Shown here piece after piece: positions 42,193-49,540 of a stretch of 64,000 nucleotides of DNA. This DNA is from Bradyrhizobium mercantei (GTDB taxonomy: Bacteria > Pseudomonadota > Alphaproteobacteria > Rhizobiales > Xanthobacteraceae): positions 1-64,000 of the forward strand of contig NZ_MKFI01000004.1 in NCBI RefSeq assembly GCF_001982635.1, written 5' to 3'. The position numbers and the translations under genes are program-made. The notes beneath the pieces are model-generated. The model made no database searches, was not told the DNA's origin, and saw only the letters and a program-made list of their open reading frames with translations. Each line of letters begins with the position of its first letter. Position 1 is the stretch's first letter.

Positions 42193-43089
42193 CTACGCTG
42201 TCTCCAGCTTCGGTGCAACCTCGCGCGCGACCTGCACCAGGGCTGCGATCAAGGGCGTCATCGGATCGCGCTGCGGGATCACGAGCCCGATGCTGTAGTC
42301 CACGACCGGATCGACGATCGGAATGCTGCGCACGGCATCCGCAAGCCCGAGCGTCTCGGCGAGCTTGGCCGGCATCACGCTGGCCCAGCGGCCGGTCTTC
42401 ACATGGGTGTAGAGCACGAGCAGCGAATTCGAGGTCAGCGTCGGCGTCGCCTCGGCGCCGACCGAGGTCAGCGCGCGATCGATGATGCGGCGGTTCTGCA
42501 TGTCGGGCGTCAGCAGGCAGAGCGGCACGGTGCCGACTTCCTTCCACGTCACCTGCTTGCGGTCGCCGAACATCGCATCCGGCGCCGTCAGCAAACGATA
42601 GCTCTCATTGTAGAGCGGGATGGTGCGCACCTTGCCGATCGGTTCGTTCTCGATGTAGGTCAGCCCGGCATCGACCTCGAGATTCTCAAGCAGCCCGAGC
42701 ACGTCGGCCGACGTGCAGGACTGGATGCGGAAGCGCACATCGGGATGGCGTGCGCGAAACGGCGTGGTGAGCGAGGCCACCATGCCGAGCGCGGTCGGGA
42801 TCGCCGCGATCCGGATCTCACCCGACAGCTTGTCCTTGAGGCTGTTGATCTCCTGCTTCATCGCCCGCGCATCGCCGACGATGCGCCGCGCCCAGTCCAG
42901 CGTCCGTTCGCCTTCCGGCGTAAAACCCTGAAAGCGCGATCCGCGCTGCACCAGCATGACGCCGAGGATTTCCTCGAGCTGCTTGAGGCTGGTCGACATG
43001 GTCGGCTGGGTGACGCCGCAGGCCTCCGCAGCCCGGCCGAAATGCCGCTCCTTGGCCAGCGCCAGCAGAAGTTCCAGCTTGTCGATCAA
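42193..43089 (-). CDS. LysR-family regulator, probable regulator of the fds operon
   Basis: A 298-residue LysR-type regulator. The winged HTH lies in the first 60 residues (LALAKERHFGRAAEACGVTQ followed by PTMSTSLKQLEEILGVMLVQ), and the remainder is the two-lobed inducer-binding domain. It is transcribed away from fdsG with 256 bases between, the standard LysR arrangement, and fds operons in other alphaproteobacteria are often preceded by such a gene. The inducer is likely formate or a C1 signal; that is inference. Confidence 0.88.
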   Translation of the reverse strand: MIDKLELLLALAKERHFGRAAEACGVTQPTMSTSLKQLEEILGVMLVQRGSRFQGFTPEGERTLDWARRIVGDARAMKQEINSLKDKLSGEIRIAAIPTALGMVASLTTPFRARHPDVRFRIQSCTSADVLGLLENLEVDAGLTYIENEPIGKVRTIPLYNESYRLLTAPDAMFGDRKQVTWKEVGTVPLCLLTPDMQNRRIIDRALTSVGAEATPTLTSNSLLVLYTHVKTGRWASVMPAKLAETLGLADAVRSIPIVDPVVDYSIGLVIPQRDPMTPLIAALVQVAREVAPKLETA

Positions 43090-43345
43090 GGTTCAAACCC
43101 CTTCGGAAAACGGTGCCCCAAGCGGCAGCCCGACGCGTCCATAGGTAGCACGATCCGGGTGCGATTCCGAAATCCAAAGCGTCCCGGAAGTGCGTGATTC
43201 CAGACCATTATTGCGATCCTAAATCGTCCCATCGCACAACGCTATTAATCGCGTTTCGCAATCGCCGCATGAGACAGCTTTATTGATGTTTCGAACGATT
43301 CCAACTCAGATGCGCGCAGCAAAAAACGGATCGTGAGAAGCGCTG
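43090..43345. promoter_or_regulatory. Divergent LysR-fds regulatory region
   Basis: The region holds an inverted repeat, TGCGAT at 43212-43217 and ATCGCA at 43231-43236 with 13 bases between, a candidate LysR-type box. Further AT-rich DNA follows (CTATTAATCG at about 43241), as expected near a promoter. The fdsG ribosome site is GAGAAG at 43335-43340. No oxalate-type TGGYAT-N5-ATRCCA palindrome is present. Confidence 0.45.
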
Positions 43346-43822
43346 ATGACGGTGGGATACGAACCTTGGGACACGGCGCGCGGCGCCGAGATCATCGCCG
43401 AGCATGCCGGCCTTGAAGGCGCGACGCTGGTGATCCTGCACGCGCTGCAGGAAGCCTTCGGCTACGTGCCGGAGCCGGCGATCCCGATGGTCGCGGAGGC
43501 GCTCAACCTGTCCCGCGCCGAAGTGCACGGCGTGTTCACTTTCTACCACGATTTCCGGAAGCAACCTGCCGGACGCCATGTCCTCAAGCTGTGCCGCGCC
43601 GAGGCCTGCCAGGCCGCCGGCGGCGATGCGCTGGCAGCGCGGGCAGAGGCCAAACTGGGCGTCTCGCTCGGACATACCACGGCGGATGAGCGCGTGACGC
43701 TGGAGCCGATCTACTGCCTCGGGCTCTGCGCCACGGCGCCGTCGGCGATGCTGGATGGCCGCGTGGTCGGCCGGCTCGACGAAGCGCGCATCGACGCGCT
43801 GGTCGCGGAGGCCCAGCGATGA
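43346..43822 (+). CDS. fdsG: NAD-dependent formate dehydrogenase gamma subunit
   Basis: A 158-residue NuoE-like subunit with one [2Fe-2S] cluster. The four cysteines are in LCRAEACQ and YCLGLCATAPSA. N-terminal helices (TLVILHALQEAFGYVPEPAI) match the NuoE/FdsG fold. It transfers electrons between FdsB and FdsA in the soluble formate dehydrogenase. It is the first gene of the operon and overlaps fdsB by 4 bases. Confidence 0.94.
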   Translation: MTVGYEPWDTARGAEIIAEHAGLEGATLVILHALQEAFGYVPEPAIPMVAEALNLSRAEVHGVFTFYHDFRKQPAGRHVLKLCRAEACQAAGGDALAARAEAKLGVSLGHTTADERVTLEPIYCLGLCATAPSAMLDGRVVGRLDEARIDALVAEAQR

Positions 43823-45375
43823 CGATGCGGATCTTCATTCCCCGCGACGCCGGAGCGGTTGCCGTCGGCGCCGACGACGTCGCCCTCGCCTTCGAGCAGG
43901 CCGCAGCCGCGCGCGGCGCACCAGTCGAGATCGTCAGGACCGGCTCGCGCGGGCTGTACTGGCTCGAGCCGCTGGTCGAGCTCGCGACGGCGCAGGGCCG
44001 CATCGGATTCGGCCCGGTGACGCCGGGCGACGTTCCGTCCCTGCTTGATGCGATGGCCGGCAACGGCCAGCACACGCTGCGGCTTGGTGTCACAGACGAG
44101 ATTCCTTGGCTGAAACGCCAGACCCGCCTCACCTTCGCCCGCTGCGGCGTGATCGACCCGCGCTCGGTCGACGACTACCGCGCCCATGGCGGCTACAAGG
44201 GCCTGGAGCGGGCGCTGACGCTGACCTCCGACCAGATCCTTGCCGACGTCACCACGTCCGGCCTGCGCGGCCGCGGCGGCGCCGGCTTCCCCACCGGCAT
44301 CAAGTGGAAGACGGTGGCGCAGGCCAGCGCCGACCGCAAATACATCGTCTGCAACGCCGACGAAGGCGACAGCGGCACCTTCGCCGACCGCATGATCATG
44401 GAGGGCGACCCCTTCGTCGTGATCGAAGGCATGACGATCGCAGGCATCACGGTCGGCGCCACCAAGGGCTACATCTACATCCGCTCGGAATATCCGCACG
44501 CGGTCGAGGCGATGAACGCGGCGATCGCAGCCGCCCGCCGCGCCGGCCTGCTCGGCAAGCGCATCGGCGGCTCGGCGCATGAGTTCGATCTCGAGGTGCG
44601 GGTCGGCGCCGGTGCCTATGTCTGCGGCGAAGAGACCTCGCTGCTGGAGAGCCTCGAGGGCCGCCGCGGCATCGTCCGCGCCAAGCCGCCGCTGCCCGCG
44701 CACAAGGGCCTGTTCGGCCGTCCGAGCGTCATCAACAACGTGCTGTCGTTCGCAGCGATCCCCTTCATTCTCGACAACGGCGCCAAGGCCTACGCCGATT
44801 TCGGCATGGGTCGCTCGCGCGGCACGATGCCGATCCAGCTCGCCGGCAACATCAGATATGGCGGGCTGTTCGAGACCGCGTTCGGCGTCACGCTCGGCGA
44901 GCTCGTCGACGAGATCGGCGGCGGCACCTTCACCGGACGCGAGGTGCGCGCGGTGCAGGTCGGCGGTCCGCTCGGGGCCTACTTCCCCCGTGCGCTGTTC
45001 GACACGCCGTTCGACTATGAGGCGTTCGCCGCGCGCGACGGCCTGATCGGGCATGGCGGCATCGTGGTGTTCGACGACACCGTCGACATGGTCAAGCAGG
45101 CGCGCTTCGCGATGGAGTTCTGCGCGATCGAATCCTGCGGCAAGTGCACGCCGTGCCGGATCGGCTCGACCCGCGGCGTCGAGACCATCAACAAGATCAT
45201 CAACGGCGAGCGCGTCGCGGAAAACCTCGCCGTGATCGAAGACCTCTGCAACACCATGAAGTTCGGCTCGCTCTGCGCGCTCGGCGGCTTCACGCCCTAC
45301 CCCGTGATGAGCGCACTGAAACACTTCCGGGAAGACTTCGGTCCCGCACCGGCCCGGCTGCAGGCCGCGGAATAG
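43819..45375 (+). CDS. fdsB: NAD-dependent formate dehydrogenase beta subunit (diaphorase)
   Basis: A 518-residue NuoF-like flavoprotein. A thioredoxin-like N-terminal extension of about 100 residues precedes the FMN/NADH core (SGLRGRGGAGFPTGIKWKTV, CNADEGDSGTFADRMIMEGD, GAGAYVCGEETSLLESLEG). The [4Fe-4S] site is ESCGKCTPCRIGS with a later cysteine in LCNTMKFGSLCALGG. It reduces NAD+ with electrons from FdsA. It overlaps fdsG by an ATGA and precedes fdsA by 13 bases. Confidence 0.95.
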   Translation: MTMRIFIPRDAGAVAVGADDVALAFEQAAAARGAPVEIVRTGSRGLYWLEPLVELATAQGRIGFGPVTPGDVPSLLDAMAGNGQHTLRLGVTDEIPWLKRQTRLTFARCGVIDPRSVDDYRAHGGYKGLERALTLTSDQILADVTTSGLRGRGGAGFPTGIKWKTVAQASADRKYIVCNADEGDSGTFADRMIMEGDPFVVIEGMTIAGITVGATKGYIYIRSEYPHAVEAMNAAIAAARRAGLLGKRIGGSAHEFDLEVRVGAGAYVCGEETSLLESLEGRRGIVRAKPPLPAHKGLFGRPSVINNVLSFAAIPFILDNGAKAYADFGMGRSRGTMPIQLAGNIRYGGLFETAFGVTLGELVDEIGGGTFTGREVRAVQVGGPLGAYFPRALFDTPFDYEAFAARDGLIGHGGIVVFDDTVDMVKQARFAMEFCAIESCGKCTPCRIGSTRGVETINKIINGERVAENLAVIEDLCNTMKFGSLCALGGFTPYPVMSALKHFREDFGPAPARLQAAE

Positions 45376-45388
45376 CAAGGAAATCACG

Positions 45389-48265
45389 ATGTCGCTGATC
45401 CAGGAAACCGATTTCGGCACGCCCAAATCCAAATCCGAGGCGATGGTCACGCTGACCATCGACGGCAACCAGATCACGGTGCCCGAGGGCACCTCGATCA
45501 TGCGCGCGGCGATGGAAGCCGGCACCCAGATTCCAAAGCTCTGCGCGACCGACATGGTCGACGCCTTCGGCTCCTGCCGGCTCTGCCTGGTCGAGATCGA
45601 GGGCCGCGCCGGCACGCCCGCCTCCTGCACCACGCCGGTCATGCCCGGCCTCGTGGTGCACACCCAGAGCGAGCGGCTGAAGAAGCTGCGCAAGGGCGTG
45701 ATGGAGCTCTACATCTCCGACCATCCGCTGGACTGCCTGACCTGCGCCGCGAACGGCGACTGCGAATTGCAGGACATGGCGGGCGCCGTCGGCCTGCGCG
45801 ACGTGCGCTACGGCTATGAGGGCGAGAACCACGTTTTCGCCAAATCGCACGGCTGCGAAAACGACAACTGGATGCCGAAGGACGAATCCAATCCGTACTT
45901 CACCTACGACCCCTCGAAGTGCATCGTCTGCTCGCGCTGCGTCCGCGCCTGCGAGGAGGTGCAAGGCACCTTCGCGCTGACGATTTCCGGCCGCGGCTTC
46001 GACAGCCGCGTCTCGCCCGGCATGAACGAGAGCTTCCTCGGCTCCGAATGCGTGTCCTGCGGCGCCTGCGTGCAGGCCTGCCCGACCGCGACGCTGACCG
46101 AGAAATCCGTGATCGAGATCGGCCAGCCCGAGCATTCGGTCGTCACCACCTGCGCCTATTGCGGCGTCGGCTGCGCCTTCAAGGCCGAGATGCGCGGTGA
46201 GGAAGTGGTACGCATGGTGCCGTGGAAGGACGGGAAGGCCAATCGCGGCCATTCCTGCGTCAAGGGCCGCTTCGCCTGGGGGTACACTACCCACAAGGAG
46301 CGCATCCTGAAGCCGATGATCCGCGAGCGGATCGAGGATCCCTGGCAGGAAGTGTCGTGGGACGAGGCGTTCAATTTCGCCGCCGCGAAGTTCAAGGGCA
46401 TCCAGCAGAAATACGGCCGCGACTCGGTCGGCGGCATCACCTCGTCGCGCTGCACCAATGAAGAGACCTATCTGGTGCAGAAGCTGATCCGCGCCGGCTT
46501 CGGCAACAACAATGTCGACACCTGCGCCCGCGTCTGCCATTCGCCGACCGGTTACGGCCTGTCGCAGACCTTCGGCACCTCGGCCGGCACGCAGGATTTC
46601 GACTCGGTGGAGGACACCGATGTCGTGCTGATCATCGGCGCCAATCCGGCCTCGGCCCACCCGGTGTTCGCCTCGCGGCTGAAGAAGCGGCTGCGCCAGG
46701 GCGCCAAGCTGATCGTGATCGATCCCCGCCGCACCGAGATGGTGGAATCGCCGCACGTGAAGGCGCTGCATCTGCCGCTGATGCCGGGCACCAACGTCGC
46801 GGTGCTGACCGCGCTCGCCCATGTCATCGTCACCGAAGGGCTCGCCAACGAGGCCTTCGTGCGCGAGCGCTGCGACTGGAGCGAGTTCGAGGACTGGGCC
46901 GCCTTCGTCTCCCAAGACAAGCACAGCCCGGAAGCCACCGCGATCATGACAGGCGTCGATCCGAAGGCGCTGCGCGAAGCGGCGCGGATCTATGCCACCG
47001 GCGGCAACGGCGCGATCTACTACGGGCTCGGCGTCACCGAGCACAGCCAGGGCTCGACCACGGTGATCGCGATCGCCAATCTCGCGATGGTCACCGGCAA
47101 TATCGGCCGGCCCGGCGTCGGCGTGAACCCGCTGCGCGGCCAGAACAACGTGCAGGGCTCCTGTGACATGGGCTCGTTCCCGCACGAGCTGCCCGGCTAC
47201 CGCCACATCGCGGGCGACGCGGTGCGCGAGCAGTTCGAGGCGATGTGGAACGTCAAGCTCAACAACGAGCCAGGCCTGCGCATCCCCAACATGTTCGACG
47301 CCGCGATCGAGGGCTCGTTCATGGGGCTCTACGTGCAGGGCGAGGACATCCTGCAATCCGACCCGAACACCAAGCATGTGGTGGCGGCACTTTCGGCGAT
47401 GGAATGCGTCATCGTCCATGACCTCTTCCTGAACGAGACCGCGAACTACGCCCATGTCTTCCTGCCCGGCTCGACCTTCCTCGAGAAAGACGGTACCTTC
47501 ACCAATGCCGAACGCCGCATCCAGCGCGTCCGCAAGGTGATGACGCCGCTCAACGGCTATGCCGACTGGGAAGTGACGATCATGCTTGGCAAGGCGATGG
47601 GCTTTGAGATGAACTACTCTCATCCGTCCGAGATCATGGACGAGATCGCCGCGCTGACGCCGACCTTCGCTGGCGTGTCCTATGCCAGGCTCGACGAGCT
47701 CGGCTCGGTGCAGTGGCCCTGCAACGAGAAGGCGCCGGAAGGCACGCCGGTGATGCATATCGGCGGCTTCGTGCGCGGCAAGGGCAAGTTCATCCTCACC
47801 GAATATATCGCGACCGACGAACGCACCGGGCCGCGCTACCCGCTGCTGCTGACCACCGGCCGCATCCTCAGCCAGTACAATGTCGGCGCGCAGACCCGCC
47901 GCACCGAGAACGTGGTGTGGCACGCCGAGGACCGGCTGGAGATCCATCCGCACGACGCCGAGCAGCGCGGCGTGCGCGACGGCGACTGGGTGCGGCTGAC
48001 GAGCCGCGCCGGCGAGACCACGCTGCGCGCCGAGATCACCGACCGCGTGGCGCCGGGCGTCGTCTACACCACGTTCCACCATCCGGACACCCAGGCCAAC
48101 GTCATCACGACCGACTTCTCGGACTGGGCGACCAACTGTCCGGAATACAAGGTCACCGCGGTGCAGATCTCGCCGTCGAACGGTCCGTCCGACTGGCAGA
48201 AGGCCTATGACGAACAGGCGCGCAACTCCCGCCGCATCGCGCCTATCGTGGAAGCTGCGGAGTAG
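45389..48265 (+). CDS. fdsA: NAD-dependent formate dehydrogenase alpha subunit (Mo-bis-MGD)
   Basis: A 958-residue molybdenum formate dehydrogenase catalytic subunit. Order: a NuoG-like N-terminus with [2Fe-2S] (FGSCRLCLVEIEG), HPLDCLTCAANGDCELQD, two [4Fe-4S] sites (CIVCSRCVRACEEVQG, CVSCGACVQACPT), then the FdhF-type domain with CAYCGVGCAFKAEM. The active-site Mo ligand is Cys383 in CARVCHSP, so this is a cysteine enzyme and not a selenoprotein. It oxidises formate to CO2, or the reverse. In this organism formate comes at least in part from oxalate. Confidence 0.97.
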   Translation: MSLIQETDFGTPKSKSEAMVTLTIDGNQITVPEGTSIMRAAMEAGTQIPKLCATDMVDAFGSCRLCLVEIEGRAGTPASCTTPVMPGLVVHTQSERLKKLRKGVMELYISDHPLDCLTCAANGDCELQDMAGAVGLRDVRYGYEGENHVFAKSHGCENDNWMPKDESNPYFTYDPSKCIVCSRCVRACEEVQGTFALTISGRGFDSRVSPGMNESFLGSECVSCGACVQACPTATLTEKSVIEIGQPEHSVVTTCAYCGVGCAFKAEMRGEEVVRMVPWKDGKANRGHSCVKGRFAWGYTTHKERILKPMIRERIEDPWQEVSWDEAFNFAAAKFKGIQQKYGRDSVGGITSSRCTNEETYLVQKLIRAGFGNNNVDTCARVCHSPTGYGLSQTFGTSAGTQDFDSVEDTDVVLIIGANPASAHPVFASRLKKRLRQGAKLIVIDPRRTEMVESPHVKALHLPLMPGTNVAVLTALAHVIVTEGLANEAFVRERCDWSEFEDWAAFVSQDKHSPEATAIMTGVDPKALREAARIYATGGNGAIYYGLGVTEHSQGSTTVIAIANLAMVTGNIGRPGVGVNPLRGQNNVQGSCDMGSFPHELPGYRHIAGDAVREQFEAMWNVKLNNEPGLRIPNMFDAAIEGSFMGLYVQGEDILQSDPNTKHVVAALSAMECVIVHDLFLNETANYAHVFLPGSTFLEKDGTFTNAERRIQRVRKVMTPLNGYADWEVTIMLGKAMGFEMNYSHPSEIMDEIAALTPTFAGVSYARLDELGSVQWPCNEKAPEGTPVMHIGGFVRGKGKFILTEYIATDERTGPRYPLLLTTGRILSQYNVGAQTRRTENVVWHAEDRLEIHPHDAEQRGVRDGDWVRLTSRAGETTLRAEITDRVAPGVVYTTFHHPDTQANVITTDFSDWATNCPEYKVTAVQISPSNGPSDWQKAYDEQARNSRRIAPIVEAAE

Positions 48266-48267
48266 CG

Positions 48268-49104
48268 ATGCGCGAGCCCGTCCACAAGGCGATCCGGAAG
48301 GTCTGGCGCGACGGCGTCTTCAGCGACGGCGCGCGCCTGATCCCGGAGGAGACGCCGCTCGCGCTGACCTATAACGGCGGCACCTACGCCGTGATGATGG
48401 GCTCGCCCGAGGATCTCGGCGACTTCGCCATCGGCTTCAGCCTGAGCGAAGGCATCGTTCAATCGGTCGACGAGATCGAGACGCTCGACATCGTCGAGCT
48501 CGATGACGGCATCGAGCTTCGGATGTGGCTGAAGCCCGACAAGGCCGAGCGGATCGCCGAGCGGCGGCGCAACATCGCCGGCCCGACCGGCTGTGGCCTG
48601 TGCGGATTGGATTCCATCAGCGAGGCAGTCCGGCCGGCCGCGGTCGTGCCGGCGGGCCGCGTCTTCTCGCCCCGCGAGATCATGGCTGCGGTGGCGGCCG
48701 TCGCGCCGCTGCAGGAGATCAACCACCAGACCCGCGCCGTGCACGCCGCCGCGTTCTGGACGGCCACACGCGGCATCGTGGCGCTGCGCGAGGATGTCGG
48801 CCGCCACAATGCGCTCGACAAGCTCGCCGGCGCGCTGGCCCGCGACAAGGTGGTCACGAGCGACGGCATGGTGCTGCTGACCAGCCGCGTCTCGGTCGAA
48901 ATGGTGCAGAAGACCGCCGCGATCGGCGCGCCGCTGATCGCCGCCGTGTCGGCGCCGACCGCGCTTGCGGTGCGGATGGCGGATGCCGCCGGCATTACGC
49001 TGGCCGCGATCGCCCGTGCCGATGGATTTGAAATCTTTACGCATCCGGAACGCGTCACAGGCGCGGTGCCCGGCAAGGAGTCCGCTTATGTCGTCGTCGC
49101 CTGA
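48268..49104 (+). CDS. fdhD: Formate dehydrogenase accessory sulfurtransferase
   Basis: A 278-residue FdhD (FdsC) homologue, which sulfurates the Mo-bis-MGD cofactor of formate dehydrogenase. The catalytic loop CGLC is at 109-112, preceded by GPTG. Core family segments are FAIGFSLSEGI, ARGI-like TRGIVALREDVGRHNALDKL and LLTSRVSVEMVQKTAAIGAP. It starts 2 bases after the fdsA stop and overlaps fdsD by 17 bases, so expression is coupled with the enzyme. Confidence 0.94.
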   Translation: MREPVHKAIRKVWRDGVFSDGARLIPEETPLALTYNGGTYAVMMGSPEDLGDFAIGFSLSEGIVQSVDEIETLDIVELDDGIELRMWLKPDKAERIAERRRNIAGPTGCGLCGLDSISEAVRPAAVVPAGRVFSPREIMAAVAAVAPLQEINHQTRAVHAAAFWTATRGIVALREDVGRHNALDKLAGALARDKVVTSDGMVLLTSRVSVEMVQKTAAIGAPLIAAVSAPTALAVRMADAAGITLAAIARADGFEIFTHPERVTGAVPGKESAYVVVA

Positions 49105-49309
49105 CAAACTGGTCTATATGGCGAACCAGATCGGAAAATTCTTCCAGAGCCAGGGGCACGACCGCTCCGTGCAGGGCATTTCCGAGCACATCTGGAAGTT
49201 CTGGGACCCGCGGATGCGCAAGCAGATCTTCGCCCATCTCGATGCCGGCGGCGCCGGCCTCGAACCCGACGTCCGCGACGCGCTGCTCAAACTGAGGCAG
49301 CAGGCGTAG
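49088..49309 (+). CDS. fdsD: Formate dehydrogenase delta subunit
   Basis: A 73-residue FdsD subunit: LVYMANQIGKFFQSQGHDRS then GISEHIWKFWDPRMRKQIFA is typical of the family. FdsD is a small helical subunit of FDH complexes needed for full activity or assembly. The gene overlaps the fdhD end by 17 bases in another frame and ends the operon. Two dispersed repeats follow. Confidence 0.93.
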   Translation: MSSSPDKLVYMANQIGKFFQSQGHDRSVQGISEHIWKFWDPRMRKQIFAHLDAGGAGLEPDVRDALLKLRQQA

Positions 49310-49332
49310 TCGGCCCTACCCTGCTCTATCAC

Positions 49333-49436
49333 CGTCACCCTGAGGAGCCGCGCAGCGGCGTCTCGAAGGGTCGACGGCCCGGCTGGTGGCCGTGCATCCT
49401 TCGAGGCTCGCTGCGCTCGCACCTCAGGATGACGGG
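49333..49436. repeat. Dispersed intergenic repeat, copy 2
   Basis: The element starts CGTCACCCTGAGGAG, continues CTCGAAGGGTCGACGGCC, GTGCATCCTTCGAGGCTCGC and CGCACCTCAGGATGACGG. CCTGAGG and CCTCAGG near the ends, and TCGAAGG and CCTTCGA inside, give nested inverted repeats. It matches copy 1 at 32374-32527. Confidence 0.8.
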
Positions 49437-49444
49437 ATTCAATT

Positions 49445-49532
49445 CGTAGGGTGGGTTAGCGAAGCGTAACCCACCATCTTGCGCCCAGGTGAGACCGGCG
49501 GTGGGTTACGCCTTCGGCTAACCCACCCTATG
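49445..49532. repeat. Dispersed palindromic repeat, copy 2
   Basis: CGTAGGGTGGGTTAGCGAAG and TTCGGCTAACCCACCCTATG form the outer arms, with inner GCGTAACCCACC and GGTGGGTTACGC. It is related in layout to 34630-34713. It lies between convergent fdsD and glnE genes, where such hairpins could end transcription in both directions. Confidence 0.8.
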
Positions 49533-49540
49533 CAGTCGCG

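Noticed and set aside
46535..46537. Possible selenocysteine formate dehydrogenase.
   Set aside because: The Mo-ligand codon is TGC (Cys383) and no TGA or SECIS-like hairpin is present.
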